Shown: positions 35,667 through 47,930, counted from the stretch's first letter. The stretch is DNA of 64,000 nucleotides from Pelobates cultripes (GCA_933207985.1 OW240912.1:78340643-78404642); one strand, 5' to 3'. Notes: generated from the sequence alone by a model not told the origin. Program-made: numbers and translations.

Positions 35667-37779
35667 CCAAAGTAGCATAGAATGAATGCATGCCTCCCAA
35701 CTGTCCCACTTTTGGGGTGTTGTCCTACTTTAGTTTCCCAGTATCCTGCATCTGGGGACACCAGGAAACTGTTCCCAGGCAGCACAGAGTGAGCACATCA
35801 TTAGACTCGCATGCGCTGTGCAGCGGGCACGTCAACAAACATTTTAGCAGTGCTCCCTGCATGATCCTGATAGCTGGGGATTTAAGTTTTTCCAGCTTAT
35901 CTGCCCCTTTTGGCTGAGACTGCCACTTTTCTGCATTGCCCTGCCCATTGTGGGTGTCAATATTGACGTGGTTTGCATTACTGGTGACAGCCCTACAGGA
36001 CTCTGTCCACCCACCTCAATTTCCAGAAGAGTAATGTTGGGATTGGGTATGGGGCTAGAATGCTGGGAACTCTCATTTAACATTAAAGTATCAATAGCTG
36101 AATAGAAGCGCAGCGTCAGGGGCTCCAGTAAGTAAAACCACTTCCATGAGATGAAGCAGTTACAGTGTCCAATTAACTCTTGCAGGATTTTTCACTTAAG
36201 TGAAAACAGTCAAACCTAAGGACAAAGTAGCTGACTGGAAGTATTGCTGACTTTAAGACTTTTTCCAGTTTGGCTATTTTGGCCTTAAACGTGAAATTGA
36301 CTTTGAATTTGTGACCATTCTCACTTTAGTGAATAACCCTGTTAGTCATTGTTTCTGTTTCATAGTATCCATATGGTTAACCTTTTTGTGCTCTGCACAC
36401 ATTATTCCTGACAATGTTACATTGATTGTACCTGTAGCGACATTGTCATTACACTTGTTTATTAGTTTGGTACTAATGGGGTTGTTATGTTGCTATTGTT
36501 GTGCTAATGCATTGAGAATGGGCTGTTTGACAGTTCCCGGACTAGCCATCACTAGAGAGGTTTGATGCTTTTATCCTAATAACCCGGTTTTAAAGGAAAA
36601 CTATAGTTTTAGAAATACAAAAATGCATATCTCCCACTATCATACTCCCTAATCCTGTGAGGTTTTGAAACCTACTTTCCAGCCTCCAAAGTTAAATTTG
36701 AAAGGGTTCACAGAATAGTGATTTGAATAAAACTCTATCCTATTTGCAAAACTCTGTGAAGCCTTTGGAATTTGATTTTGACTATTTCTACGGGACTGTG
36801 GATCCCTTCCATGGTGCTCCAGGCATGGTAGCAGACTCTATTGTGTCCCCTGAGTGTAACACTACCTTTGTGCAGCCACTTTACCTCCCCACAGTGAAAT
36901 ATTGGGAGCTAGCTAGCAAACTGTTGCACTAGGCCAATCAAATACTGCTCTATTAGTTCTCGATTGTCAATCAGGAAGATCCTCTAGTCACTGTCTGAGA
37001 CATTGCAGGGTTAAAACTCCAGGGACACTATACCCAGACCACTTCATTAAGATGTAGTGGTCTGACTGCCTATAGTAAAATGCGGGGAAAAACAGCTTAG
37101 CAGCCAGTGCCACCACATTAAGTGTTCAAGATCAGAATATCATAATCCTAAAGCAACTCTAGTGTCACTGCCATAGCCAGTAAAATAGCCAGAAGAAGGT
37201 AAGCAGTCTCAAAAGATGGCATCTCTGATATGGTCAGGTAGTGTTGATCTCATAGCTTATCCAAAGGTTTTTTTTTTTTTTAATGAACTGGAAATTCTGA
37301 ATTAACTATTATATTAAACTTTAGGTAAATATACTCCCTTTTGTTTGAGAGAAGGATTGTGTGGAAAAGATCTGGAAGGAAGTGTATTCAATAAAACAAA
37401 TGCAATTCAGCAATGATATCCTTCTTATCACACATGACATATAATATGTTATTTGTTGTGATTTTGCATGCCACATTAAGATCCATGGTAGCTATGCTCT
37501 ATGGTTGCCAGTGAGAAAGTCTAGTTGTTTGCTGGAAAGTATGTTAGATACTTTGGAGTAGACTAGAAAACCTCTCTAGTAGAAATACATAATGGGGTTG
37601 CTCCATCCATTTCTATTAATTTGGGCATTAATGGGCATGGCGGTAGGATGTCCTGCTGTCCAACGTCGGTGACTATGTAGCCTTTACACCAACAAAGTGG
37701 CCAAAAGATCACATTGTGCACATTGTGTGTTCGAAGTCATCACCATGTATCCTACTTGCTATTCCTACTTTATTAGTGG
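35667..37779. other. Intergenic DNA with old repeats
   Basis: Bases 35690-35870 belong to the same interspersed repeat as 15421-15560 (GCATGCCTCCCAAC, GTCCCACTTTTGG). Bases 36590-37090 look like a decayed TTAA-type MITE (AAAGGAAAACTATAG at the left, ACACTATACCCAGACCACTT near 37025). The reading frame at 36311-36565 encodes hydrophobic residues only and has no recognisable relative. No gene is supported. Confidence 0.5.
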
Positions 37780-38339
37780 TAAGGATGTGCATGGGCAAAA
37801 AAATCGGTTTGGTTCGGCACTTCCGAAATTCGGGAGTTCGGCAATTCGGGACTTCAGCAATTCGCCACTTCTGCTCGGTTCGGCACTTCCAGAATTCGGG
37901 ACTTCAGCAATTCCCTAACCCTACCCCTAACCCTTACTCCCTACTAGGGTTAGGGGTAGGGTTACGGCTAGAGGAAGATTGGGGTAAGAGTTATGGGTAG
38001 GGTTAGGATTAGAGGAAGGTTAGGGTAAGGGTTAGGGGTAGGGTTAGGGTTCGGGTTAGAGGAAGGTTGGGGTTAGGGTTAGGTTTAGGGTTAGATTCCT
38101 GTTATCATTCCCTTAATTTTCCCTCCCTCTCCTGTTCTGCCACTTTTCAGAAATCCAAAGCACTTCGGCACTTCCGAAATTTGGCACTTCCGAAATTCGG
38201 CACTTCAGCAATTCGGTTCAGTTCGGCACTTCCGCAATTCGGCACTTCTGCAATTCAAACATTCGGAAGCATCCGATTGTCCGAATTGCCGAAATTCATC
38301 CAAATTTTAATTCGGAACGAAACAAATTGGACATGTCTA
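37780..38339 (+). mobile_element. hAT-like MITE with telomere-like inverted repeats, copy 2
   Basis: This 560-bp element begins TAAGGATGTGCATGGGC and ends GGACATGTCTA. It is flanked by a perfect 8-bp duplication, attagtgg (37772-37779 and 38340-38347). The terminal TA(A/G)...ATGT(G/C)CA words form a short inverted repeat. Outer arms carry repeated CGGCACTTCCGAAATTCGG-type units, and the centre (37914-38095) is CCCTAACCCT followed by many TTAGGG variants. It lies opposite in orientation to the copy at 31983-32386 and is non-coding. Confidence 0.93.
37914..38095. repeat. Telomere-like array inside the second hAT-like copy
   Basis: A short CCCTAA side (37914-37940) is followed by a longer TTAGGG side interspersed with GGTTAGAGGAAGGTT variants. 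The asymmetry relative to the first copy suggests slippage or recombination in the array. Confidence 0.9.
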
Positions 38340-38347
38340 ATTAGTGG

Positions 38348-39784
38348 ACTGTCATTATCGGAATATAAATCAATACCCTTAATTTATTCACATGCAAACT
38401 ATCATGCTTATTTAGCCAGGGCAGGTCTGTACTGAGGGCAAATGAGTCAGATATTCTATGTTGCTGTCTGGATCAGGACCAGATTTCCATGACTGTATAG
38501 AACATTACCCTTTAAAAGGTTAGTTTCACTTGTTTGTGCGTTCTTGTGATATGTATTCAGTGTTAGCTACACCTATATTTATATTGAACACTTTCTGATT
38601 TCAGATAAGGTTAACTGTACTACGTGGACACATACTATTGTTTGCTAAGTTCGCTGCCCTTTTACATGTCTTGTAACATGAGGATTGGAAATTATTGAAT
38701 ATATACACATCAACAGTGTTTAAATTGATTCTCAGAAGTTAATTATTACTTTCACATTGAATACCAGTACTGGAGCCACAAGTTTCCATCAGAAAAGGTA
38801 ATATCAGATTCATAATTTTATTTGATGTACGCTAGCAAAAGTGACTGGATAGCTGTTTATTACCAAACATTGAACTGTAGCGAATTGAATTGGATTGAAG
38901 TACATAATTTAGGTCAAAACAGCTGCTTTGATGGCACAGATGCCATTTCTAGAGCCCAGCAGTATCAGCCTAAAACTGCCCAAATTAAAGAGACTAACTT
39001 CTCATCTGCCCTGGCACCAGCTGGATTCAGCAGCGGAGCATTACGAGCATCAGGCAGATGCCTTTCTTCTTGCAATCGAACACCAAAAACGTTCACTGTG
39101 CGCTGAACCTGATAATAAGTCGCAGACACAATGGAGGAATTATCCCACTTTATAAGAAGGCTGGTGACTACTCTGTTACCAGCAAAGCAGAGAAAGAGAT
39201 GCAGTCAGAGAAAAGGCAGTGTTTACATTGCTGCATAAGAACACCTCTAGCAGCAGTCACTCAGATGACCACTAGAGGTGCGTCCTAGTCCTGTGCTGCA
39301 CAGTGTGCAGTATCTATGTTCAGCGTCTCCAGGCTCTATATGGAGGCACTGAATGCTCCACATTGATCCAATGCATCACTCTGAGGAGATGCTAATTGAT
39401 GCAGTGTTTTGCCACGCATGCACAATAGCCTCTCAAATGCTTTTCTATGGGAAAGCATTGAATTGGCTGAGATAATCAAGTGAGTGGCACACATTTATAG
39501 GACTTCATGATAAACAAGAAAACATAATTTCTTTAGAGCTGTGCAACAGCATACATTTACCATTTCATTCCTATTAGCAAACTTTTCTCAATATGTCAAG
39601 GTAGTTTGACAGAAACATTAAATATATATACAATTGCATGTCTGCTAAAATAAATCCACTGTTTTGTTTATTTCGAAGGCCTTCTTTCACGTTGGAGTAA
39701 TAGTTTTCAATTTTAAGTAATATTTTTCCCCTCTATATCTGCACACTGTCGCGACGCATTATTGGGCTGGTATAGAATATAAAA
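38348..39784. other. Intergenic DNA, nothing recognised
   Basis: AT-rich DNA with short reading frames of no known similarity. Near 38990-39110 a few overlapping frames are open, but no conserved motif or splice pattern supports a gene. Confidence 0.5.
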
Positions 39785-39952
39785 TTTTTTTTAAATCTTT
39801 ATTTATCAATTCATGCATACCAAGTGTTTACAACAACATGTAGGGTATAAGCATGTGTAGTTGTACAAATACTTGTTATGAGGCATACGAACATATACTT
39901 TGACAATCGGTGTAGTTATACAAACGTATAGTGCGATAGTGAACGTAAACAG

Positions 39953-40868
39953 CATAGGCGTGCGCAGCCTATTGTATAAGGGTGTGCACCCTAAAGCAGA
40001 AACACACACACCGCGTATATATATATATATACACACACACATATACACATACATACACACACACACACTGCTATGTGTGTGAGGGTGCTGTGTAGGTGCT
40101 GTGTGTGTGTGTAGGTGCTGTGTGTGAAGGCGCTGTGTGTGTGCAGGCTCTGTGTGTGCAGGCGCTGTGTGTGAAGGCGCTGTGTGTGTGTGAAGGTGCT
40201 GTGTGTGTGTGAAGGTGCTGTGTGTGTAAGGGTGCTGTTAGTGTGAGCGTGCTGTGTGTGTGAGGGTGCTGTTAGTGTGTGCTTTGTGTGTGTAGGTGAG
40301 GGTGCTGTGTGTGTAAGGGTGCTGTTAGTGTGTGCTGTGTGTGTGAGGGTGCTGTGTGTAAGGGTGTTGTTAGTGTGAGGGTGGTGTTAGTGTGTGAGGG
40401 TGTTGTTAGTGTGTACTGTGTGTGTGTGTAAGGGTGCTGTGTGTGTGAGGGTGCTGTGTGTAAGTGTGTGTGTGAGGGTGTTGTTAGTGTGAGGGTGCTG
40501 TTAGTGTGTGTGTGTGTGTGTGTGCTGTGTGTGTAAGGGTGATGTATGTATGTGTGCTGTATGTTTGTGTGTAATGTGTGGGGGTGTGGAGGTCGTTTAG
40601 TTAATATCCCCCCTCCCTTCTTACCTTATGTAGGGAGGGGGGACCATGATCCTGCCTTCCCTGGTGGTCCAGTGGAGAGTGAACTCTTGCCCCCTGTGGG
40701 GCTAGAGTTCACTCTCGCGAGATCTGAGCGTTGCCACGGTAACCAGTCCTCTCCTGCCTCCCTCCCTGCCTGTGGGTTGGTGAGGGAAACCGGCCCACGG
40801 AGGGAGGCACATAGCGTGTACTGCGGGGATTTGGGTGTGCCTTGGCACACCCTGTGCGCACGCCTATG
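39953..40868. mobile_element. hAT-like non-autonomous element carrying a TG-rich minisatellite
   Basis: The ends CATAGGCGTGCGCAGCC and the complement of CATAGGCGTGCGCACAGG form inverted repeats. Outside them lie gtaaacag (39945-39952) and gttaacag (40869-40876), 7 of 8 matching, as expected of hAT insertion. The interior is a minisatellite of TGTGTGTGAGGGTGCTG-like units (about 40070-40560) followed by GC-richer sequence with ACTCTCGCGAGA. It has no coding capacity. It lies in the 3' UTR of the antisense L1. Confidence 0.85.
40070..40560. repeat. Minisatellite, TGTGTGTGAGGGTGCTG-like units
   Basis: About 25 to 30 imperfect units of 14-24 bp alternate (TG)n with AGGGTGCTG or AAGGGTGCTGTTAG. 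It is internal to the hAT-like element at 39953-40868. Confidence 0.92.
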
Positions 40869-41265
40869 GTTAACAGTACTGATTTGTTGATAGACATTGC
40901 AGTGTAGTTTGGTGAGTTGATCCACTTTGACTGGGATTCTGATCTCCTTTTAGGATTGGAGTCTTGATCTTTGCTTGATGTCGGATATCAGTAGCCACCC
41001 AACTTCTGTTGTCCCTTGGCATTTGTGTGCCCGTGGGATTTACATATTTGTTATTTACAACCTTGCAGATTAGTCCTATATACCCCGTATTAGCATGAAC
41101 ATTTTTAGGAAATGACCTATAGGTAGGTCAGGTTAGAGAGAAAGAGAGAGGGATCGAGGGGGGAGGGTCGGATGGGTTATGGGTACTGCTAGCGTGGGGT
41201 GGGCGGCACGTAGGGTCGTTCCCAGGAATTTGTGAAAGTTATTTGATACTGCGTCGGTGAAGTCA

Positions 41266-44200
41266 TCAGCGATTAGTATAGTCTTCCCATGGTTCCCATA
41301 TTTTGAGGAACAATGAATAGGTGTCTCTTATTTGTGCTGTTAATTTATCCATGAGGTGGGCCTCCTTGATATTGCGGATGACCCTTTCCATTTGTGACAT
41401 GTCGGTTTGCAGCCAGGTTTGTGTCATGGCTCTCCTAGCGGTCAGATTTATTTTGTTGAACAATTTTTGCTCTTTATTGGACAGGGTGTCAACAGGTCTA
41501 GCTATTAAGAATATCCAGGGGTTCAGTCTTATTGGCCTGCATAGCACTGCTGTCAGTAGGCGGGCTACTTCCTCCCAAAAGGTCGCTACTTTGGGGCAGG
41601 TCCACCACATGGACATATGTGCCTTTCTCCCCACAACCCCTCCAGCATGTGTCAGTAGTTGTTTTGCCCATGCGGTACAGCTTAACCAGAGTGGTGTACC
41701 ACCTCATAAGCATTTTGTAGCATTGTTTTGGTGTAACACGCATATGGATGCTTTTGCTGCTGCCTCCCATATGTCCTGCCACTCACCCCCTCTAATGTTT
41801 GTTGTATGTCAGTTTCCCACTGTGTGACATATGCGGGGGTGTAGGTCTTATCCGCTGGTGCGCTTATTTGTGTATAAAGGAGGGTGATGAGGCCGGCACA
41901 TGGTCCATTAGACATGCATAGTGTTTCATAGAAAGTTAGCTTGGCATTGGCGGCTGTCCGCACTTGTGCACTTCCGGCAAAATCCCGGAATTGGATGTAC
42001 CTAAAGTGATCTTTAGTTGGTTAGTGGGGCTAGTGTTTTTAGGTCTTCGAAAGTTCTCAGTGTGCCTGCGTAGTATAGCTGGTGATATCGTTGCACGCCC
42101 ATGTTTTCGATGCCCCTGAAGTCCCTAGCTGTCAGGCCAGGCGTGAATGCGTTGTTGCGTAGGTATGGTGTGAGTGGTAATACTGGATGTGTTAGAGCGT
42201 ATTTGTGGGCTGTAGAATCCCATATCCTGATTGAGTTCAGGATTGCTGGGCAGGTTGTGGGGGTCGTCAGGTCTGTCAGGTTTGGGGACCCATATCCAAA
42301 ATTGCGGGAGGTCCGCAGTGTCTAGGTCAACCCACCTGTGGGTATCCGGTGGTGAGTGCCACTCTATTATTTGTGCTAATTGTGCCGATAAGTAGTAAGC
42401 GTGAAGGTTGGGAAGTCCCAGTCCCCCTCTGCTTTTGGGTGTGTACAGGGTCTGTCTCGCAATCCTGTGCCTCCTCCCGGCCCAAATAAAGTAATCTATG
42501 GCATTTTGGAGTGGTTTGAGGTCTCCCTTGGTGACCCGTACTGGTAGTGCCTGGAAGAGGAACAGGAGGCGCGGTAGTAAGTTCATCTTTATACTGTGTA
42601 GTCTTCCTATCCATGATATGGGTTTGTCGTGCCATTTAGCTAGGTCTTTCATCAGGATTGTCAACAAGCGTTCGTGATTTTCAGCGTATAGGTTGTTGGG
42701 GTTGGATGGGAGTGCGACGCCCAAGTATTTAATTCGCCGTCGGCTAAGGTTCAGGTTATAGGTTTGAGCCAGCCAATTGGTTTCTGGGTTGGATACTCCA
42801 AGGGGCATGCCCACCGATTTATCAACGTTTATCTTGTACCCCGAGACGCGTTTATACGCTTTTAATAGGTCGAGGAGGCTTGGTACAGAGTTTTTCGGGT
42901 CGGTGAGGGTTAGCAAGATGTCATCGGCGTAAGCCGAGACTTTAAATTCCTCCGTCGCTACTCTGACACCTTTTATCCCTGGGTGTTCCCTTATGAGTTT
43001 TAGTAAGGGTTCAAGGGCTAAGATAAATAAAAGGGGGATAAGGGGCATCCCTGTTGCGTTCCATTATTGAGGGCAAAGGGGCGTGGTGTTCTTCCAGGTA
43101 TCAGTGTCTGCGCTCTGGGGTTTGTGTATAGGGCGTGAACTGCATTGACAAATGTGTCCGGTAGGTGCATTTTGGCGTAGTAGCATGAACAGGTAAGGCC
43201 ATAGGACCCTGTCAAACGCCTTCTCCGCATCCCGGGAGAGGATCAGAGTAGGCGTTTGCTTCCTCCCGACCCTCCATATGAGATCTGCAGCTCTCTGTGT
43301 GTCGGCATGTCGGCATGTCGGCGTGTATGTATTTGGTGAGAAGTGGATTCAGTCGGTTGGCTAGCAGTTTAGCGTATGCTTTGAGGTCAAAATTTATGAG
43401 GGATATGGGCCGGTAGCTGGCGATATGTGTGTTATCTCTGTCTGGTTTGGGGATAAGGGTTATGTCTGCTGTCGAGAGGTCTTGGTGTGGTGTTTCTCCC
43501 TCTGTCCATTGTTTGTACATTTTAGTCAGGTGTGGTATGAGTTCTTCTTATAATATGCGCCGTCAAATCCATCAAGTCCCGGGGCCTTGTTCCCCTTGAG
43601 CCCCGCGATAGCTACTACTACTTCGTCCGGTTCTATGGGCGCTCCTAGAGGCTCTATCAGGCTTGTGGAGAGTCTTGGGAGTTGGGCCTTGTTTAGGAAT
43701 GTCATGAGCTCTTCCATGTACTCATTGTTGGCTTCTGTCAGGGTAGGGGAGTGGTCGTATAACTTGGCAAAGAATTGTGTGAACTCGTCATTGACGTCTG
43801 TTGGGTTGGTAAGGATCGTTCCTTGTTTGTTTCTGATGGCTATTAGTGAGATCTTATTTGTTTTGGGTCGTAAGGCTCTTGCTAGGAGAGTGTCCATTTT
43901 ATTGGACCTCTCATAAAAGAGTTTTTTTGTGTGGCGTATGCCATTGCTGACTTTGTCAACCATCAGTTCCCTGATCAGTCGTCTAATTTCATGTAGGTCT
44001 CTTGTTGTGGTTTGTGTGGCTGTTTGTTTGTGTTGCAGTTCCGTTTTGCGTAGTTGCTTTTGTAATTCCATTAGCCTTTCGTATTTTTTATTTTTATGCT
44101 GTGTGGCCAGTTTTATGAGGAGGCATCTGATCACAGGCTTATGGGCCGCCCAGAGGGTTGTTAGGGAGATGTCAGGGGTATCATTAGTTTGAAAGTAGTG

Positions 44201-44985
44201 TGCGATCTCTTGCCTAATACTCTCCTGTATCTGTGGGTTCTGAAGGAGGGAGGCGGTTTTTAGAGTGATCTCTATGTCTGCATGATCTGACCAGGAGATT
44301 ACGTTTATCGCGGTGGTCTTGACTCATTGCATGCCCAGCCGATTCGTGAGGAAGAGGTCTATGCAGGAGAAGGTGGCATGAGGGGCAGAGTAGAACGTGT
44401 AGTCACGCTGACTTGGGTGTTGGATTCACCACGGATCCAACAGTCCTGTGTTAAGTATGAATTTGTGCAGAAGTTTGTCCTGTCCCCCTCTGTGTTCTGA
44501 GCGTGGGAGATGTTGTCCTCCTCCCCGGTCTGACGCCGGGCAGTGTGTCGCATTAAGGTCCCCTCCCAGTATCAAGATTCCCCTTGGGAGGGTGTGTACC
44601 ATTGTTTCGAGGTCTGTCCCGAACTCTGGTGTGAGGGAGTTTGGTGCATAGACATTCACAAGGTGGTAGGTATGGAGTGGAGTGTGCCTGACAGTACCAC
44701 GTACCGGCCTTCCAAGTCGGTTTGTACGCTAGTGACCCGTATAGGGCATTTCTTATGTATGAGTATCTCTACTCCATTTTTTTAATAAGGGGCCCATGAT
44801 GCGTATGCTCTTGTGAATATGTGGTCTGTTAGGCTTATTTGTGAGCTACGTGGTATGTGTGTCTCTTGCACGAATGTGATGTCGGCCTTATGGCGTTTAG
44901 TGGGTATATTTAGCCCATTCATGTTCAATGAGGTTATTTTTAATTCCATGTCTCGTTGTGGAATAGTGTGTGTCGGCTTACCCAA
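41266..44985 (-). pseudogene. L1 ORF2 (endonuclease-reverse transcriptase), degenerate
   Basis: The endonuclease starts MELKITSLNMNGLNIPTKRH (near 44949) with VQETHIPRS, then NVYAPNS and ILGGDLNATHCPASDR, the conserved metal/DNA-binding words of apurinic-type L1 nucleases. The reverse transcriptase shows APGLDGF, ITLIPKPDRDNTHIASYRPI, GTQQGCPLSP and an intact YADDILL box at about 42,931-42,920. The C-terminal part includes LGVALPSN, WIGRLHSIKMNLLPRLLFLF and CWRGCGEKGTY followed after a frameshift by MWWTCPKVATFW. At least four frameshifts and some stops break it, but every domain is present. Confidence 0.92.
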
Positions 44986-46357
44986 CTTGAGATAGGTTGT
45001 CAGTCTATTCCGTGTTCATGATGGGACCCGTGCCGTCCACCCTGGCGAGTGTGTCCTCGAGGCCTAGCCTGTGCCAGGATCCTGGAGTGTGGGTAGGGCG
45101 GGTGGGAGAAGTGGGAGGGGGAGGGTGGGCGTAGAGTGGGTAGAGAGGGGTAGAGATAGAAAAGTGAAGAGGTTGTAGTGGGTATACAAGCTAAGAAAAA
45201 GCATATGTACAAGTTAGATATGCAAGCCAAAAAAACGTTGTGAACAATCTAGGTTCACCGTATGCTCAATATAGTAAATCAATTGGTAAAAGTACTCAGT
45301 TTTTACCAGTCCCCAGGAGCTATAGGGGGTGGGCGTCCGCCGCGTCGAGGGTGTCTCCTCTAACGGGGAGGAAGCTCAGCCGGTATGCACCCTGGCGAGG
45401 CTCAGATAAAGTATGAACAACCTGTGCTTTCTGGTCAAGGGGGTGGAGAGAGGTGCCTGTTTCGTTCCTGCCTGATCTGACATTCTGCATTTCTGACTCA
45501 GTTATCTACAAGTCTGGTGGAGGGGGGCGACGTCGGTTATTATGTTGGGGCAGGGTTGTCGTCAGTGTCTCGAGGTCTCTACCCCTGTAACTGTGAGTCG
45601 AATTTCCGCTATGTGCAATCAGGGGGGATGCATGTGACATCCGTTCCCTTGTAGTTAGCTACAGGTCTGGGCTACTCATTTAGTTTAGTGGTCTCATAGG
45701 GGAGTCGTGCCCCGGGGGTTGTACCTGTGTGGGCTGTCCCTGCTATTATATGTCTGCGTCCTCCCCTATGGTACCTGCTTGGCCTTGTGCCAGTGGAGGT
45801 GTGGCTTCTAAGGGGAACGTCACCATCGGGGTGGGCCCCTCCACGTCAGTATCTTAATGTCGCTCGCCCAAGTTTAAGCGGGTGTCCCAGGTCTCGTGAC
45901 ATGAAATTCCCGCTCTTATAGTAGTTGCACTATCAAGCTGATAAGGCAGTTAAGTCCATTGATTGTGCGTCCTAAATGTGGTATGCGTCAGTTTCCCACA
46001 TCCTTCCCCTTCCACACATAACATGCAGCTCAATGAGTATAATCACTTTTAAGTGTGTTTTTTTTTGCCCCCCCCCCCACCCCCTGTAGGCAACCTTTCA
46101 TCTTCTATATCATTGTTACAGGCAGTAATGGTAATCTCTTTCCCGTATAGATACGGTATAATGTGATACAGGCGTGGTGTTTAGGCGGGTATGCATGTGG
46201 TAAGCTCCTATTTTCAAGTGCGGTTAGGCATTATGTGCAACCCCCCTCTGTTTCCCTGCCATTGAGCCCCAGTGGTAACACCAACTTAAAGCAACAACGT
46301 AGAAGCAAACTAATAGAATGTTAGTTAACGGGTGTAAGTTCGGGTTTGTAAAATACA
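44986..46357 (-). other. Spacer between L1 ORF1 remnant and ORF2
   Basis: No coding similarity is seen on either strand. It includes a C-run (46068-46085) and G-rich stretches. At 1.4 kb it is longer than a normal L1 inter-ORF spacer, so it may hide an unrecognised insertion. Confidence 0.45.
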
Positions 46358-46565
46358 TTACTGTATCGGTCGGGAATTGTGGTCCTCCCAGCTATCAGGT
46401 AAAGGTGGCAGTTCTGCTATGCCATTCGCCGGCAATTGCAAGTCATCCGGAACCGTTATATCCAAGTCCTTCATAAAGTCTCGGATGTTCGTAGTGGGTA
46501 GCAATATTGCTAGTGTAGGGCCTTGGAAGACTATGATCTTTAAGGGGTAGCCCCATGCAAATTGA
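46358..46565 (-). pseudogene. L1 ORF1 C-terminal remnant
   Basis: It reads IQFAWGYPLKIIVFQGPTLA then LLPTTNIRDFMKDLDI, and ends in a Pro-rich tail. The pattern (F-WG-P-KLIV...F---LDI, then Pro/Leu tail) fits the C-terminal end of frog L1 ORF1 proteins. The upstream part is replaced at about 46566 by the tail of a Penelope-like element. Confidence 0.6.
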
Positions 46566-47930
46566 ATCCCGAAATAAAAGTATAATAATTTATTTAACAA
46601 ATTTATAAAATCTTACATTCATAATGCAGTAATGCTGTTTCCAATAAGCACAATGCGTTTCGACGAATAAACGTCTTCCTCAGGTGCAGTAGTTACATCA
46701 AGCTTCACACAAATATTTAAATCACCCATATTGGCGCGGGAAACGGGTATTGAAGACCGGCCCCCTTTGTCCAACAACCAATCAACAATCTCTATGTCCT
46801 TAGAGCTTCCCATACCGCCGCTGTCGCGGCATAATCACTTCTGGTTTCGTGCAGCGGTCTGAACTTCCAGGTCGCATGCGTTCCAAGAGCGTCCAGTACT
46901 CATCCGCATGTCCAATGATCATCCACATGCGTTCCACCATTATTAGATGTACGCGCCGGATATGAGAAGTAGTCCTTATTAGCCATAATTCGGCAGAAGT
47001 CCATAATTAAATATAAAAGAGAGAACACACATAAAAATATTAAAATATTTAAAAAAACAATGATAGATACACAAAGTATTTTATTGCAAAAGTATCTTAT
47101 TAACAAATCATAACACCAATATTTCTTAAGAAAAAAAAATGAATGTAAAAATAAGTATAATTATACAAATCGATAAAACCAAGTAAAAAAAGGATTAAAT
47201 ATAATTATATTATACATATCAAAATCAATGTTCAAACCCTGTGGAGAGAGGGTCTCCAAATCAAAGATCCATTTCATCTCTGATTTGTTGAGGATCCTTA
47301 AATGGTCGCCCCCCCCCCCCCTCCAGGGTTTTTTTACTTTCTGAATCCCCACAAAGTGCAAACTTTTTGTTTCACCATTGTGCATTTGATGAATATGTGC
47401 AGACACTGAGTGATTCAAGACCCCCTTCTGTGCAATTCTAAATTTAAGGGGTCTTGTTTTCCGCCCAACATACTGCAGGCCACAAACACATGTTCATAAA
47501 TAAATAATATTACTAGAATTACAACTCTTTAATAACATATTCTTTTTTAGTTACATTAGAATAAAATTTCTCAGTTTTTCTAGTTAAAATTCTACTATTA
47601 AAACAGCTCCCGCAATTATAAAACCTTTCAACTCATTTCCATGTGCATCTTTATTTCATTGAGTACCTCTTGGAATAAAACTATGAGTTAAAATATTTTT
47701 AAAATTATTGGCACCCCTATACACTACCTGTGGCTTCTCCCCCATCAAATGTTTATTTAGAATTTTATGAAAAGTATTACTTTGAGAATTAAAATTACAA
47801 ATCTATCTTTCTATTTATACTTTAGCAAATCTTCTGTAGATTTTAAACATACTTCTTTATATTGTTTCTCTACATTGTCTTTCCTATATCCTTTTTGATA
47901 AAATTGTTGTTTTAAAAACAGTCCTTAGAA
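46566..47930 (-). mobile_element. Penelope-like retroelement, 5'-truncated
   Basis: The minus strand encodes the C-terminal GIY-YIG nuclease of a Penelope-like element, followed by its characteristic tail. In the tail, GCACCTGAGGAAGACG is followed by TCGTCGAAACGCATTGTGCT (46648-46692 on the + strand, reversed). The 5' part with most of the reverse transcriptase is missing. The upstream edge runs into other repeats near 47,930. It abuts the L1 ORF1 remnant and most likely inserted there. Confidence 0.82.
47161..47640 (-). pseudogene. Penelope GIY-YIG endonuclease domain, degenerate
   Basis: It reads FYNCGSCFNSRILTRKTEKF (Cys-rich linker), then CGLQYVGRKTRPLKFRI, which is the YVG box of the GIY-YIG fold with its conserved Arg. 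Next come NHSVSAHIHQMHNG, LHFVGIQKVKKPWRGG and KSEMKWIFDLETLSPQGLN, the Glu-containing C-terminal block that completes the catalytic site. A frameshift or small deletion lies between the Cys-rich part and YVG, near 47,480-47,520. Penelope-like elements pair this nuclease with reverse transcriptase for target-primed insertion. Confidence 0.85.

Larger units (their letters stand above)
39785..46565 (-). mobile_element. Antisense L1-type LINE, 5' end cut by a Penelope-like element
   Basis: The minus strand carries, from high to low coordinate, the C-terminus of ORF1 (46565-46358), a non-coding spacer, ORF2 endonuclease (44950 down), reverse transcriptase (about 43,600-42,700) and C-terminal domain (to about 41,270). 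A 3' UTR then ends in AATAAAGATTT plus an A-rich tail (39784-39810 on the + strand as TTTTTTTTAAATCTTTATT). The sequence is diverged from the L1 at 26254, so it is another subfamily. A hAT-like element sits in its 3' UTR. Confidence 0.82.

Noticed and set aside
36311..36565. 84-residue hydrophobic frame that could look like a small membrane protein
   Set aside because: No start context, no conserved relative that I know, and it lies among decayed repeats.
40546..40890. 114-residue frame near an ACTCTCGCGAGA word that could suggest a CpG-island promoter
   Set aside because: It sits inside a hAT-like element with defined ends and contains no exon-like structure.
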